64,000 bases of DNA from CAYZJV01 sp049310885 (GCF_049310885.1 NZ_JBMDYO010000001.1:62001-126000); one strand, 5' to 3'. Positions 53,864 through 62,751 are shown, numbered from the stretch's first letter. The notes: generated from the sequence alone by a model not told the origin. Translations and numbers: made by a program.

Positions 53864-53888
53864 AGGGAGGCTGGAATACAGCCTCCCT
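53864..53888. terminator. Bidirectional terminator after lpd and wrbA
   Basis: AGGGAGGCT (53864-53872) pairs with AGCCTCCCT (53880-53888) over a 7-nt loop, between convergent stops. The T-run is better on the minus strand (GATTTTATG). Confidence 0.7.
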
Positions 53889-53912
53889 TGAGTATCTTGA
53901 ATCTTTGAAGTG

Positions 53913-54524
53913 TTACTTATTGCCGTTTTTAAACGCCTGAGCTACAGAGATGGTTCTCTTAGCCTGATGTTTCACTGCAGGTTCTACATCTCCGACTATC
54001 TTTCCATCCTGGCCAATAGTAGCCGAAGTCCCGTAGGGGTTTCCACCGGCTCCAAACAATACAGGGTCAGTATAACCTGGAGCTGCTACCAAAGCACCCC
54101 AGTGGTACATCACAGTATAGAGGGAGAGGATCGTAGCCTCCTGCCCGCCATGGGGATTTTGTGCAGAGGTCATTGCACTGACAACTTTATTGATAGTTTT
54201 GCCTTGAGCCCAAAGACCTCCCATGGTGTCCAAAAATTGCTTCATCTGTGATGCCATGACTCCAAATCTTGTCGGAGTACTGAAGATAATCGCATCTGCC
54301 CAATCCAAGTCATCCGCTGTTGCAACCGGAATATCCTTTGTCGCTTCAACCGTTGCCTTCCATGCAGGGTTCCCATCGATTACCGATTGTGGTGCAAGCT
54401 CCTGCACTTTCAAGAGCTTAACATCGGCACCCGACTCTTTAGCCGCTTCTGCTGCCCACTTTGCCATTTGGAAGTTTGAACCTCCCATACTATAAAAAAC
54501 TATTGCCAATTTTACGTCAGCCAT
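53913..54524 (-). CDS. wrbA: NAD(P)H:quinone oxidoreductase WrbA
   Basis: 203 residues of the tetrameric WrbA flavodoxin-like family. Motifs: IVFYSMGGSNFQMAKWAAEAA (FMN loop), IFSTPTRFGVMASQMKQFLDTMGGLW, MTSAQNPHGGQEATILSLYTVMYHWG and AGGNPYGTSA. It reduces quinones by two electrons, avoiding semiquinone radicals. AAGGAG is 7 nt upstream of the ATG. An 18-bp palindrome in its promoter region matches one ahead of the marR gene just upstream, so it is probably repressed by that regulator. Confidence 0.94.
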   Translation of the reverse strand: MADVKLAIVFYSMGGSNFQMAKWAAEAAKESGADVKLLKVQELAPQSVIDGNPAWKATVEATKDIPVATADDLDWADAIIFSTPTRFGVMASQMKQFLDTMGGLWAQGKTINKVVSAMTSAQNPHGGQEATILSLYTVMYHWGALVAAPGYTDPVLFGAGGNPYGTSATIGQDGKIVGDVEPAVKHQAKRTISVAQAFKNGNK

Positions 54525-54557
54525 ATCATTACTCCTTATATCATTATTCTCTATTTT

Positions 54558-54575
54558 TATTACTATATAGTAATA
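54558..54575. promoter_or_regulatory. 18-bp palindromic operator ahead of wrbA
   Basis: TATTACTAT-ATAGTAATA is a perfect dyad 33 bp upstream of the wrbA ATG. Its core TACTATATAGTA shares the TACTA-N2-TAGTA layout with the site at 55069-55080. Confidence 0.7.
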
Positions 54576-54608
54576 TTAATTTAAAAAAACCGCCCCTTCC
54601 TATAGTGA

Positions 54609-55055
54609 TCAAGTACCAGTGCCCAACTTTTTCAACAGCAGGATAAGCTCCTGTTTCTCTTGAGCATCCAAAACAGCGAAAATCTCTCCGATATTCTCTA
54701 CATGTCCTCCAAAAGTACGATTCATTAGAGCCCTCCCCTTATCAGTTATCTGGATGAGACTTGCCCTTCCGTCTTTAGGATCAGGATATCGTGAGACAAA
54801 ACCAATCTTCTCCAAATTCTCAATCACGACAGTCATATTTCCACCGGTTGATAGGGTACCCTCGATTATTTCCCGTATACGAAGATCTCCTTTATGGTAA
54901 AGAATCTCCAATACCCCGAATTGGGCAACGGTGAGACCAGCACCTTTTATGGTCTTCATCTCCCGCTTCCTTACAGATTGGAAACATCGTGAGAGTGCGA
55001 CCAGTGTCTTCAAATTCAAATCGTTAGTTTCTCCATATGACTTTTTGGTCTTCAT
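54609..55055 (-). CDS. MarR-family transcriptional regulator of wrbA
   Basis: 148 residues with the MarR winged helix: TVAQFGVLEILYHKGDLRIREIIEG, TLSTGGNMTVVIENLEKIGFVSRYPDPKDGRASLIQITDKGRAL. It has Cys near residue 20 (SRCFQSV), a possible electrophile sensor. It lies directly upstream of wrbA on the same strand. Matching palindromes in both promoters suggest it represses itself and wrbA and responds to quinones. No ribosome site is present; the promoter places transcription start at the ATG. Confidence 0.9.
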   Translation of the reverse strand: MKTKKSYGETNDLNLKTLVALSRCFQSVRKREMKTIKGAGLTVAQFGVLEILYHKGDLRIREIIEGTLSTGGNMTVVIENLEKIGFVSRYPDPKDGRASLIQITDKGRALMNRTFGGHVENIGEIFAVLDAQEKQELILLLKKLGTGT

Positions 55056-55061
55056 GATTTG

Positions 55062-55090
55062 AATATAATACTAATTAGTAATATAGTCAA
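55062..55090 (-). promoter_or_regulatory. Leaderless marR promoter with embedded operator
   Basis: On the minus strand TTGACT (55090-55085), 17-bp spacer, TATATT (55067-55062), then ATG 6 nt later at 55055. The palindrome TACTAATTAGTA (55069-55080) fills the spacer exactly, so a bound repressor would block RNA polymerase. Confidence 0.65.
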
Positions 55091-55141
55091 CCACTTCACC
55101 TATATTTGAAGCAAAACCGACTTCATCGGCATCTTTCAATT

Positions 55142-56668
55142 ATGGAAGACTTGGAATACATGATATCGTCAATCCTCCATAACAGATTCCATCTCCCTTC
55201 GCTATATCCGTATCAGGAGTTAGTCATTCGCACGATTTTAGAAAAGGGTGGTCTATCCGGAGAACAAACAGCAGATTTAGCCCATAAGGAGCAGATCGTC
55301 GTATTACCCACCGGTAGTGGGAAAAGTGTGTGCTTTATGCTCCCTGCACTATTGCTTCCTGGCATTACCATCGTGATCTACCCACTGTTATCTTTGATGA
55401 ACGACCAAGAACGTAGAATGGCAGAGATTGGTGCTGAGGCGATAATCTTGCGTGGGGGACAAACGAATCAAGAACGAGAGGTCTTATGGTATCGACTGGA
55501 AAACGATACGGTAAAGTTCATCATAACCAATCCAGAGACCATAAAGAGCCCTTCAGTGATCAATCGTTTGAAGAAGTTGGAAATCTCGCTCATGGTGATA
55601 GACGAGGTACACACCGTGACCCAATGGGGTGATGTTTTCCGTCCTGCGTACTTGGAATTGGGGAAGCTCCTGAAAACACTGGATCCACCACAGATAACAG
55701 CATTCACCGCCACAGCCTCACCAAGGATCATTAGTCGCATATCAAAGATACTATTCTCGGGAAGGATAGCCCATATCGTGAAAGGGGATCCGGATCGCCC
55801 AAATATCTCGTATAGAGTCCTCCCTTCATTGTGTAAGATCCATGAACTACAGATGTTGGTATCCTATTCCATACAGCTTCCCGCGGTAGTCTTCTGCTCC
55901 AGTAGGAAACGGTGCGAAACCTACGCATGGAAGTTGAAGGAGAGACTTGCCACCCTACCCGTTCGGTACTATCACGCTGGGTTGGATAAAAAGGAACGTG
56001 CAGCTACGGAAAGATGGTTCTTCCATGCCGAGCATGCACTGCTGGTATCCACTTCGGCATACGGCATGGGAGTCGATAAGAAGAATATAAGAACGGTCAT
56101 CCACCTTGATCTATCTAGCGATGTGGAGTCTTTTCTGCAGGAATCTGGTCGCGCAGGTAGGGATGGAAATCCGGCATATTCTATTGTTCTCGTAGGTAGA
56201 GAAGATAGCGATCGGGCTAAAGTTCTCGGTAATGAAGCCCCATATACAAATCTACTTCACCTATTTGAACAGCATGAGGTCTGTCGACGGAAAGCACTTC
56301 TGGAATTGATGGGATTCCAAAATGACTCGTGTAGCGGTTGCGACGTCTGCAATCGCAAAGTCGTACCTGCAGCGGATGGAGAAGAAGAGATTGGGAGACT
56401 CTGCACAAGGTTTCCTCTCCGTTTCACCATAGAATCCTATTCCCATCTCCTCAAAGGTTCACGATCACTACGTAGTTGTCCATCCATAGATAGACAGAAC
56501 CCCTATTTCGGCATATTGGGAACATGGGAGATCGAAGATATCACGGTAGCTATCCAATCGATGATCAACACAGGTCGGATCAACGTGTGCAAGGCTGTGC
56601 TGTTCAAGGGTAAGCTTTACACATCAGGTAAATCGTTTTCTCATCTTCGAAGGAATCCTAAGGTTTAG
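55142..56668 (+). CDS. RecQ-like ATP-dependent DNA helicase
   Basis: About 508 residues. Helicase motifs: Walker A VLPTGSGKSVCFMLPA, DEVH box MVIDEVHTVTQWG, motif III FTATAS, motif VI QESGRAGRDG. A zinc-binding module follows (CRRKALLELMGF, CSGCDVC). The HRDC domain is absent. It unwinds DNA 3'-5' in recombination and repair. The start is uncertain: neither ATG 55142, TTG 55106 nor ATG 55160 has a good ribosome site. In the same frame, directly after the TAG stop, is a GGDEF-domain remnant. Confidence 0.88.
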   Translation: MEDLEYMISSILHNRFHLPSLYPYQELVIRTILEKGGLSGEQTADLAHKEQIVVLPTGSGKSVCFMLPALLLPGITIVIYPLLSLMNDQERRMAEIGAEAIILRGGQTNQEREVLWYRLENDTVKFIITNPETIKSPSVINRLKKLEISLMVIDEVHTVTQWGDVFRPAYLELGKLLKTLDPPQITAFTATASPRIISRISKILFSGRIAHIVKGDPDRPNISYRVLPSLCKIHELQMLVSYSIQLPAVVFCSSRKRCETYAWKLKERLATLPVRYYHAGLDKKERAATERWFFHAEHALLVSTSAYGMGVDKKNIRTVIHLDLSSDVESFLQESGRAGRDGNPAYSIVLVGREDSDRAKVLGNEAPYTNLLHLFEQHEVCRRKALLELMGFQNDSCSGCDVCNRKVVPAADGEEEIGRLCTRFPLRFTIESYSHLLKGSRSLRSCPSIDRQNPYFGILGTWEIEDITVAIQSMINTGRINVCKAVLFKGKLYTSGKSFSHLRRNPKV

Positions 56669-56881
56669 GAAACTCCATCCGATCGAAAGATATTGACAGG
56701 TTTGCATAATCGTCTTTGGATGACAGAACAGTTTGATCCTCTGTTGAAAACTATCACAAGAATGGATAAGCAACTTTGTTTGGTAGTATTGGACATAGAT
56801 GGATTCAAGGATCTGAATGATGCATACGGCCATCAATTCGGGGATGACGTATTGAGGCATGTCGGCAAAACCATCCGGTAA
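56669..56881 (+). pseudogene. Truncated GGDEF (diguanylate cyclase) domain remnant
   Basis: About 70 codons in the same frame as recQ, following its TAG stop. LTGLHNRLW is the start of a GGDEF domain and VVLDIDGFKDLNDAYGHQF is its metal/GTP-binding strand and helix. The reading frame ends at HVGKTIR-TAA, just before where the GG(D/E)EF signature should be, so it cannot make c-di-GMP. TTG at 56693 is the only possible start. It is best read as a leftover of a deletion or rearrangement. Confidence 0.8.
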
Positions 56882-56886
56882 CAGCA

Positions 56887-59800
56887 CTACTCAGGAATGG
56901 GTATCGGTTTCCTATCCTCAGCCACACTGGAATACAAATCGGTATACGAGGTGTCTCCAGGATCAGTGAGAACATTCCCACTAATCGAGTTAGTATCCTT
57001 TATCAGATATCCTAAGGTACTATTTCGACTCATATAGCCGCCCCCACCATCATTGGCGGCTGTATTACCAGTGATGGTATTATTCTTGAACGATGCGCCA
57101 TCCGCTATGGATCCGAACACTCCTCCGCCGCGATAATCGACAGTATTGCCAGTAATAGTATTATCCTCAAAGACGCCACCAGGAAGCACAGATATGTGGG
57201 CGCCTCCACCAAAACCTCTATCTATATCCGAATCAACGAGATTATCAGCGATAGTGTTATTGCTAACATTGCCGTTGATATTGGGAATGGCCAATCCTCC
57301 GCCACGCCCCGAACGTTCATGTACCACTGTGACAGTATTGTCAGTAATCTCATTACCGATAACATAACCTGTTGAAGTGACGTTGGAAGCATACATTCCC
57401 CCGCCATCGGTCTTTGCTAGATTACCGTTGATGCTATTGTTGCTCACCAAACCATGGACCATTTGCATCGCTATGCCGCCACCTTCCGCAACGCTTTCAT
57501 TGTTGTTTACATTATTGTGATCGATCATGGCATTGTTGATCGTGTGGACATAAAGACCACCACCATCGGCACCACTATTTCCGATAATCTTATTATAGGT
57601 GAAAAGCGCTCCAGTTCCTTCACTGTATCCACCAGTGTGGTCAAAAGTATAACCAGCATTGCTTATGAAAACTCCTCCACCGTCACTTTGGGATGAATTA
57701 TCCATAATTTCATTTTGCGTTACGACCGCTCCTGGGTACATATTACTGATATTCAGTCCTCCACCATGAAATTGAGCACTATTGCCCTTGATGATATTGG
57801 AGGTTATCTCTCCACCAAACATCTCAGAAACCGATATGCCTCCCCTCGGGCTATAACTGTTTTCGGGGTGTTCACTATCGGGATTGTTTTGAATGGTATT
57901 ATCTGTTACCCCAGAACCTTCGTACATGGCGAAGATATGTACTCCACCTCCGTTTTTCTCCACGAGGTTATTATTGAAGCTTCCATTGAGTTCATCAATC
58001 GAGACACCATAATTTCCAGACCCCCGAATACTATTTTCTCCTACATAAGATGTAGCTGTAGTTCTTTTGATCCGGAGATTTACGTCTTTATTGTTTTCCA
58101 CAATACAATCACCGATCTTGCCATCGAGATATGAGATGAAAATTCCATACTCATTGTTCTTGACAGTCGTATAGGTGATCGTTCCAGTAAAGGGCAACTC
58201 TTCATCTTCCGAGGGGTCTTTGAACCAGAGGGCATAATAGCCATTTGGCGTGTTCTCGATGGTGACATGGTCGATATCGATATCGATGCCCATCTGGTCT
58301 TCCCAAAGCGCATCGTAGCTACTATTGCGGACACCTCTGCTTGTCGGTGTTCCTCTTACGGTCAAGTCCTTCAGTACTGTATTTGGTTCAAGTTCTACAG
58401 TCCCTTCTATGATAGTGCTACCCTCTCCTGCCCCTACCACAGATAATCCTTTGCGGACTACTATCGATTCAGTGAATGTCCCGGCAGGTACGGATACGGT
58501 CGTCGTGGAGGCAGTATCTATCAACTGTTGAAGCGTCTTTCCAACCGTTATAGTCTTACTATGTCGGACAGTGAATCCACGCGGGTCGGTAGCCATCACA
58601 GAGACGGTGAAGGAATCATCGACGGGAACCGTGGTGTATCCGTGCACCACCTGAGAACTATAATCATCATCACCCGGGAGTATCTCCAACGGATCAGAGC
58701 CATCGCCGAAATCCCATTCGAACTCGGTCTGTCCATAGAGAAACGCCTCGCTTGGGACTGCAGTCAATGTGACGGTAAAGGGGACAGTGGTCGAGGAACT
58801 CTCAGCGAATATCTGAACGGTAAAATCGACAGGATCAGGATCATCTTCAAGATCTTCTGCATCGGGAAACTCATCGCCGAGATCCGCATCTTCAAAGAAA
58901 TCGGGAAGACCATCGGTATCAACGGTGATTTTTTGAAGGTTTTCATCATTTACCGAAGGATCCCATGCATCGAGTATGTCTTGGAAACTTGTATCAAGGT
59001 CTGCTAAGAAGGCGTCCAATGTCTCTCCTATGAGCAGGTCATCATAATAGTCTTCCCAACGAGTATCACTCCAGTCGAATTCGGGGAAATTCCAATCATC
59101 GATATCGACATCCGGTATTGCATACTTTCCCGGTGGCAAGACACCATCTAGTACTTCAGATGCAGGTAGATCCACAGTAGCTGGAGCATCGGGACTCAGT
59201 GGTGCCTCTGATTTCTCTACCTTCCCATCTCTTATCTTGAAGTATGTTGTAGTGCCATCGGTGGCGGCTCCTACGATTCCAACGACTTTCTCTCCCGCAG
59301 AGATATCCTTAAACCCGCTCACCCCGCCTAAGGCTATGCCAACATAGGTATTGACAGCTGCCACACTCTTGAAAGCCGGTGGAATATCATTCTCATCAAC
59401 CGCCAGATTGACCACACCATCACTGAAGGTAATGAATGCACTGGCATTCTCTACCACAGCCATAGCTTTTTTCCCTTTTGCCAACCACCCTACTGCGTTA
59501 GCACCGGTTGTGGTAACAGTGGAAGTCGCTGCGGCACCAGCTTGGAAAGCGCCGAGAGGTGATGCCAACGCCAATGTAGCATTCACCTTACCTGCAGTGT
59601 CCCGAACAGTCTCTAGGTACTCGATCTCCTTATCATATTCTTCTGCATCTACGATATCGATGTTCGTACGGTATTGCTCAGCAGTCTGATTCATGATGTA
59701 CCGGAGTTTCTTCATGCCGACTCCAGTCTTTCTCGCGATATCTTCAAGTTTGAACGTTACACTCACATCGGGATCTATCATGATCTCGATCAAGCGTCGG

Positions 59801-60282
59801 GCATACCATGTATCACCCTCTTCAGCTCGTGTTGAGCGAATCATTGCCTCAAGTTTATCTGCGGAATATGTGGTTTCCAGTTCATCAAGGGCTGTCTCAA
59901 GTTCCTTACCGATGGATTCAAGGTTCTTACAGACATCATTGAATGCATCCAATTCCGCTATGGCTGCATCAACTCTTCTCTTTACTAGCGCACGATCAGT
60001 CTGTTCGAAGTCTGCATAGATTACAGAGTTTATCAACGTGGTGACGCGATTGTACCCAACGGTATATTGTAAGAGTGCACTGTGGATATCATCTTCTGTG
60101 ACCCCACGATCAGCTAAAAATGTACGTGCTTCCTCCATGATTTCACCGAATTCCAAGAAGGTATTGGAATCAGCTATTGGAGGATCGTCTATTTGGGGAT
60201 CGCATGCAGTAAGTGAGACAAGCAGCATTATCAGCACTATCGAAAGGCATATGCGAACGTTTATTGACCTCGATTGTTCCAT
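56887..60282 (-). CDS. Giant lipoprotein with PKD domain and right-handed beta-helix
   Basis: 1131 residues. Lipoprotein signal with lipobox SLTAC (Cys near residue 26). Residues ~40-330 are helical, with Gly/Ala-rich segments; 340-485 are Asp/Pro-rich. A PKD domain follows (about 486-580; FEWDFGDGSDP, SFTVSVMATDPRG), then a beta-helix (about 595-1110) of NosD/pectate-lyase-like coils, recognised from recurring NxIxGNxAxxxGGGxxxS-type turns (SNNSINGNLAKTDGGGMY, ITGNTVDYRGGGVFGS). No carbohydrate-active residues can be picked out. The start at 60282 has GAGG 6 nt upstream. Probably cell-surface exposed; binding or polysaccharide-related function inferred. Confidence 0.82.
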   Translation of the reverse strand: MEQSRSINVRICLSIVLIMLLVSLTACDPQIDDPPIADSNTFLEFGEIMEEARTFLADRGVTEDDIHSALLQYTVGYNRVTTLINSVIYADFEQTDRALVKRRVDAAIAELDAFNDVCKNLESIGKELETALDELETTYSADKLEAMIRSTRAEEGDTWYARRLIEIMIDPDVSVTFKLEDIARKTGVGMKKLRYIMNQTAEQYRTNIDIVDAEEYDKEIEYLETVRDTAGKVNATLALASPLGAFQAGAAATSTVTTTGANAVGWLAKGKKAMAVVENASAFITFSDGVVNLAVDENDIPPAFKSVAAVNTYVGIALGGVSGFKDISAGEKVVGIVGAATDGTTTYFKIRDGKVEKSEAPLSPDAPATVDLPASEVLDGVLPPGKYAIPDVDIDDWNFPEFDWSDTRWEDYYDDLLIGETLDAFLADLDTSFQDILDAWDPSVNDENLQKITVDTDGLPDFFEDADLGDEFPDAEDLEDDPDPVDFTVQIFAESSSTTVPFTVTLTAVPSEAFLYGQTEFEWDFGDGSDPLEILPGDDDYSSQVVHGYTTVPVDDSFTVSVMATDPRGFTVRHSKTITVGKTLQQLIDTASTTTVSVPAGTFTESIVVRKGLSVVGAGEGSTIIEGTVELEPNTVLKDLTVRGTPTSRGVRNSSYDALWEDQMGIDIDIDHVTIENTPNGYYALWFKDPSEDEELPFTGTITYTTVKNNEYGIFISYLDGKIGDCIVENNKDVNLRIKRTTATSYVGENSIRGSGNYGVSIDELNGSFNNNLVEKNGGGVHIFAMYEGSGVTDNTIQNNPDSEHPENSYSPRGGISVSEMFGGEITSNIIKGNSAQFHGGGLNISNMYPGAVVTQNEIMDNSSQSDGGGVFISNAGYTFDHTGGYSEGTGALFTYNKIIGNSGADGGGLYVHTINNAMIDHNNVNNNESVAEGGGIAMQMVHGLVSNNSINGNLAKTDGGGMYASNVTSTGYVIGNEITDNTVTVVHERSGRGGGLAIPNINGNVSNNTIADNLVDSDIDRGFGGGAHISVLPGGVFEDNTITGNTVDYRGGGVFGSIADGASFKNNTITGNTAANDGGGGYMSRNSTLGYLIKDTNSISGNVLTDPGDTSYTDLYSSVAEDRKPIPIPE

Positions 60283-60401
60283 GATTGTCCTCATCTTGAT
60301 CATAACAAACTCGGTAACCCATTACAGCTTAACTATCGCATATTTATGTTAAATGTCAACAATTTGTCACAATTTATTCCATTAATAACAATATTTATTT
60401 A

Positions 60402-61202
60402 TTAAGCCTCTCCTCTTGCCACCCTTCTCCCTTTAACCACTAGATGAACGAGAATCGCCATACCAATCAGACCCATACCAACTAGAGTTGCATACTCGAC
60501 TGCTGGAACCGGATCGAATTCAGCCATGGTTCGTTTGGTATAGATACCGTACAACGCCCATATTCCAACAAGAGCGAACCACGGATCGCCTTTTATAATG
60601 ACGATAAGGAGGTTGATCACTATCGCCACCACAATTACCGCTACAGTCCAAAAGACCTGTGAAAGCCCGAAGCGATTCCAATCCAATACGACCAACACCG
60701 ATGTGACATTTGCTATCGTAGCAACGGTGATCCACCCGAAGTAGACACTGATAGGGAGCATGATTGCAATGCGATACCCTAAAGGAGCTTCTGGCTCGCG
60801 ACTTCTAATATGCATTACTATGAGTGAGATGAGGAGAACGAGCATGATGAGAACTGAAAGGATCTGTAATTGCCAGTGCCATGCGAATATCCAAGCTCCA
60901 TTGGCAAGGCAAGAGATGAAAAACCAGATTCCCAATGCTTCAATCGGATCGGGGAATGCAGTCTTGTTTCGCTGTCCTATCTGATAGACCACCAAGACGA
61001 TTAAAAGGACATAGATTACTCCCCAAATGGCGAATGTCGTTCCCGATGGGACGAACAGATTGGGAATAGAGTCGGAAATTTCACCCGTATTCCTTCCATT
61101 CAAAGGCAAGGCATTGGCTAATGCATTCACAACCAATGTCCCTATCAATCCAATCGTATTCAAGATAACTAAAAGACTGCCAGATCTTGATTTTCCCTCC
61201 AT
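60402..61202 (-). CDS. TspO-like tryptophan-rich membrane protein
   Basis: 266 residues with seven or more hydrophobic segments. The pattern FAIWGVIYVLLIVLVVYQI, NGAWIFAWHW, YFGWITVATIANVT and GDPWFALVGIWALYGI is that of the larger tryptophan-rich sensory proteins related to TspO. Members bind porphyrins or are implicated in stress responses. Start at 61202 is set by GGAGGG 5 nt upstream. It stands between the giant lipoprotein and the permease genes on the same strand; no link is evident. Confidence 0.75.
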   Translation of the reverse strand: MEGKSRSGSLLVILNTIGLIGTLVVNALANALPLNGRNTGEISDSIPNLFVPSGTTFAIWGVIYVLLIVLVVYQIGQRNKTAFPDPIEALGIWFFISCLANGAWIFAWHWQLQILSVLIMLVLLISLIVMHIRSREPEAPLGYRIAIMLPISVYFGWITVATIANVTSVLVVLDWNRFGLSQVFWTVAVIVVAIVINLLIVIIKGDPWFALVGIWALYGIYTKRTMAEFDPVPAVEYATLVGMGLIGMAILVHLVVKGRRVARGEA

Positions 61203-61270
61203 AGGAACCCTCCACACCTGTAAATCTTACCCCTTTATGCTAAAAACGCAAGGAATTTTGCAAAAATTAC

Positions 61271-61810
61271 TCAGATATGGGATTCCTCGTTCTTCCTATA
61301 GATGGCAGAGATCTGCTCCTTGGACAACAGTGACGAGAGTGTCCATCCGATAATCAAGATACCCGGAATATTGAATGCCAATCGGGTAATGGCAAATTGC
61401 GCTCCAAGTGCCTCCATCTCAAAAAGGAACATAGGTATCTTCGTTGTGGACCAGGCCCCGATGAATATGAGGATATTGGAGAACTTTACTCCCTTTCTCA
61501 TGAATACACTTGCAATGGGGAAAGCACCATAGAGAGGTCCTGCGGCAGCACTTCCCAACAAGAAAGCTAAGAGGATACCGAGAAATCCAGAGCCTTCACC
61601 CATGAAACGCATCATAGTTTCACGGGGAACCCAGACATCGAGTAATCCAAGTAGAATGAAGACAGGAGGAATGATAAGCAACATTTCCTTAATTGTATAT
61701 CCAGCCTTTTCAAAAGCACTCTTACCCAGTTCCTGGTTGAACAGAAAGAGTATCCCCATCAAAACCAATACGACAAAAAATACACGGTAACGCCTTACAA
61801 TATGTTTCAT
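61271..61810 (-). CDS. Permease, second half of a split ArsP/DUF318-like pair
   Basis: 179 residues with about five membrane spans (FFVVLVLMGILFLF, LLIIPPVFILLGLLDVW, GILLAFLLGSAAAGPLYGAFPIA). The sequence LLGSAAAGPLYGAFPIASVFMRKG is repeated in form in its partner (LVGSATLIPGFVAFPTAAMLLQGG), so the two polypeptides are the two halves of the permease family usually made as one chain. Its ATG overlaps the partner stop by 4 nt, so they are probably made in equal amounts. Transported substrate unknown; relatives include arsenic-linked permeases. Confidence 0.8.
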   Translation of the reverse strand: MKHIVRRYRVFFVVLVLMGILFLFNQELGKSAFEKAGYTIKEMLLIIPPVFILLGLLDVWVPRETMMRFMGEGSGFLGILLAFLLGSAAAGPLYGAFPIASVFMRKGVKFSNILIFIGAWSTTKIPMFLFEMEALGAQFAITRLAFNIPGILIIGWTLSSLLSKEQISAIYRKNEESHI

Positions 61811-62352
61811 AATTCACCCATCACGTATCCAATACCAAGTGCAACAACGATGGAGAACAGAAAGGCCAATGCATTTCTCAGTACTGTCAGTTTAATTCCG
61901 AAATACGTTTTCTCTATCGGGAAAGTCACAACTCCAACCATCATCAATGATGATACGAAGGCACCTATCTGCATATAACCAGCCCCTCCTTGAAGCAACA
62001 TAGCAGCGGTAGGAAATGCAACAAATCCGGGAATCAAGGTCGCAGAACCGACAAGGAGAGCTAGTAGAGTACCCCATGCTCCAGAGTCCCTACCAATCAG
62101 GGATGTGATGAATTGGGGATCCATCAATGCCAAAAGGATTCCCACAAGGAGGATCACCACAAGAAAAGCTGGTAAGATATTCTCAAGAGCTTTTGTCGCC
62201 TTACGCAATGCCTGTTTCGTCTTTTTCTTATCCTTTGCAAACGATAAACCAAGTAGGCCAACCGTCAATCCATACAGAATCAATGTCCCCATAGCCACTC
62301 CTAAGACAATTTTTCCCAATGTACGGTTATCGAACCGATTCGTCTGTAACAT
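61807..62352 (-). CDS. Permease, first half of a split ArsP/DUF318-like pair
   Basis: 181 residues with about five membrane spans and the pseudo-repeat GSATLIPGFVAFPTAAMLLQGGAGY. A cytoplasmic basic segment (FAKDKKKTKQALRKATKALENI) follows the first span. It precedes its partner with an ATGA overlap. No Shine-Dalgarno is seen before the ATG. A terminator just upstream separates it from the rhamnose operon, so it should have its own promoter. Confidence 0.8.
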   Translation of the reverse strand: MLQTNRFDNRTLGKIVLGVAMGTLILYGLTVGLLGLSFAKDKKKTKQALRKATKALENILPAFLVVILLVGILLALMDPQFITSLIGRDSGAWGTLLALLVGSATLIPGFVAFPTAAMLLQGGAGYMQIGAFVSSLMMVGVVTFPIEKTYFGIKLTVLRNALAFLFSIVVALGIGYVMGEL

Positions 62353-62367
62353 TAGTCACATAACTGC

Positions 62368-62398
62368 AAAAAAAGATCCCTGGAGATATCCAGAGATC
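62368..62398 (-). terminator. Terminator of the rhamnose operon
   Basis: On the minus strand GATCTCTGGA (62398-62389) pairs with TCCAGGGATC (62384-62375), one wobble, TATC loop, followed by seven T. It lies 33 bp after the rhaM stop. Confidence 0.85.
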
Positions 62399-62430
62399 GC
62401 AAGTACATCATACACAAGATCCATTCACAC

Positions 62431-62751
62431 TCAGTCCATGTGGAAGACTTCCTGTAATGGGATGGAAACTGGAGAAAGATCCTCATTGGTTTCCATGAGA
62501 TCGGCCATGTATGCCCACCACCGTTTCACTATAACATTTGTTCCTAAATCCTGTGAGCCAGAATTGCCCTTAGTACGCTGAAAGGCGAAAAGTGATCCGC
62601 TCTCCTTATGCAAATAAATTGAATAGTCATATACCCCACTCTCAGAAAGAAGGCGTTTCAACTCAGGCCAAATCTCACAATGTCTCTTCTCGTATTCGGC
62701 TTCGCATCCTGGTTTCAATCTCATCATGAATGCTTGTCTCATATCTTTCAC
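62431..62751 (-). CDS. rhaM: L-rhamnose mutarotase
   Basis: 106 residues. The family features HCEIWPELKRLLSESGVYDYSIYLHKE (with catalytic His), RWWAYMADLM and the C-terminal LQEVFHMD are as in RhaM. It interconverts alpha- and beta-L-rhamnopyranose to speed uptake into catabolism. The GTG at 62751 is chosen because AGGAG lies 7 nt upstream; an ATG at 62742 would give 103 residues. It follows two permease genes and ends before a strong terminator, so it is the last gene of the rhamnose operon. Confidence 0.92.
   Translation of the reverse strand: MKDMRQAFMMRLKPGCEAEYEKRHCEIWPELKRLLSESGVYDYSIYLHKESGSLFAFQRTKGNSGSQDLGTNVIVKRWWAYMADLMETNEDLSPVSIPLQEVFHMD

Noticed and set aside
53913..55055. marR and wrbA as one simple operon
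   Set aside because: The 84-bp gap holds a separate palindrome and wrbA has its own ribosome site, so a second promoter is likelier, although read-through cannot be excluded.
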